Below are positions 14,703 to 15,322 of a stretch of 15,322 nt of DNA, one piece after another. The notes under the pieces were generated by a model. It was not told where the DNA came from and did not search any database. It was given only the letters and a program-made list of their open reading frames with translations. Positions within the stretch are counted from its first letter, which is position 1. Each line of letters opens with the position of its first letter. The translations under genes were made by a program, and so were the position numbers. Origin of the DNA: CAYLZW01 sp964388085 (lineage in GTDB: Bacteria > Myxococcota > UBA727 > CAYLZW01); the NCBI GenBank assembly GCA_964388085.1, contig CAYLZW010000125.1:1-15322 (forward strand), read 5' to 3'.

Positions 14703-15322
14703 ATGGCTTACCGAAAGGATCCGGCGCACGCACCGCGGCCGACGCTCCCGACGTCGTCGGCGAGCGGCTTCGCGGCCCTGGATCTCGCCGCCGCGGACGA
14801 AGACCTCCTCGACGAGCCCGGGGCCGACGGGCGACGGCCGGTGGTGCTCGCCTCGTACCCGACGGCCATCGAGGCCGAGCTCGTGAAGAGCCGGCTCGAG
14901 GCCGAAGGCATCGCCTGTGATCTGCTCGATCTGCACACCGCCTCCATCGGCGGTCCGCTCGCGCTCGCCGTCGGTGGTGTGAAGCTGCGCGTGCACGAGG
15001 ACAACGCCGAGCTCGCGCGCGACGTCATCGCCGGCATCGGCGCCGTCGCGATCGAGGACGACGATGAGGACGACGACCACGACGAGCACGACGACGACGC
15101 GAGCGCCCTCACGCCCGCCCGGCGGACACCCGACGCGCTCGCCTCCCGCGCGCTCAGGGCCAGCGTGGTCGGCGCCGTGCTGGTCCCTCCGCTCGGGCTC
15201 TATTCGCTCTGGCTCGTCTGGCGCGCGCTGCACACGGGCGGCGAGCTCTCGCGCAAGGGCCGCATCAAGCTCGGCCTCGCGCTCGGCTTCGACGCGCTCA
15301 CGTCGCTGTGGCTGCTGCCCTT
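14703..15322 (+). CDS. DUF2007 domain protein with membrane segments (3' end beyond window)
   Basis: From ATG at 14703 the frame is open to the window edge, giving 206 codons. Residues 46-112 (VVLASYPTAIEAELVKSRLEAEGI, then GGVKLRVHEDNAELARDVI) match DUF2007, a small ferredoxin-like fold sometimes labelled a putative signal-transducing protein. Residues 118-132 are an almost pure Asp/Glu/His run. Two hydrophobic segments follow (about 154-174, and 189 onward), separated by a positive loop (RKGRIK), so the DUF2007 part and acidic run are probably cytoplasmic and tethered to the inner membrane. The function is unknown. It starts 27 bases after the cytochrome stop, on the same strand. No ribosome site precedes the ATG; TTATAC at 14685-14690 could be a -10 box for a nearly leaderless transcript. 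The start therefore has moderate support. Confidence 0.75.
   Translation, partial: MAYRKDPAHAPRPTLPTSSASGFAALDLAAADEDLLDEPGADGRRPVVLASYPTAIEAELVKSRLEAEGIACDLLDLHTASIGGPLALAVGGVKLRVHEDNAELARDVIAGIGAVAIEDDDEDDDHDEHDDDASALTPARRTPDALASRALRASVVGAVLVPPLGLYSLWLVWRALHTGGELSRKGRIKLGLALGFDALTSLWLLP

Overview
The window is very GC-rich, with strong G/C at third codon positions, and is packed with genes. It looks like chromosomal DNA from a myxobacterium-type organism (Myxococcota, formerly Deltaproteobacteria). The grounds are the many secreted or lipid-anchored proteins with Asp/Ala/Gly linkers, a cysteine-repeat surface protein whose tail resembles MYXO-CTERM, a Gly-Glu repeat linker, and tandem parvulin-type foldases. 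No species can be named. No tRNA, rRNA, CRISPR array, insertion sequence or phage gene was seen.

Left part (1-2665, minus strand): three consecutive periplasmic peptidyl-prolyl isomerase or SurA-type chaperone genes. The first two (1586-2665 and 435-1547) are probable lipoproteins with a parvulin domain. The third (1-364) is a SurA-like protein cut by the window edge. A terminator-like hairpin plus T-tract lies between the second and third genes. A 244-base divergent intergenic region (2666-2909) follows.

Middle (2910-5470, plus strand): a 618-residue cysteine-rich surface protein, followed 29 bases later by a small 2-oxoglutarate/Fe(II) oxygenase. The oxygenase gene converges, with only 3 bases between stops, on a minus-strand pair. 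That pair is a YdeP-type molybdopterin oxidoreductase (6839-9109) followed by a MATE efflux transporter (5474-6811).

Right part (9237-15322, plus strand): four tightly spaced genes that may form one operon. They are two DUF3857/transglutaminase-like lipoproteins overlapping by ATGA, a di-heme c-type cytochrome with RoxA-like motifs, and a DUF2007 protein with membrane segments that runs off the window. The first DUF3857 protein keeps the Cys-His-Asp triad. The second has Asn where the nucleophilic Cys should be but keeps His and Asp.

Nearly all products act in or across the cell envelope. The two regions most worth following are the active/inactive DUF3857 pair with its cytochrome neighbour, and the Cys/Pro-rich surface protein next to a possible protein hydroxylase. 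Everything here was read by eye and no database search was run.
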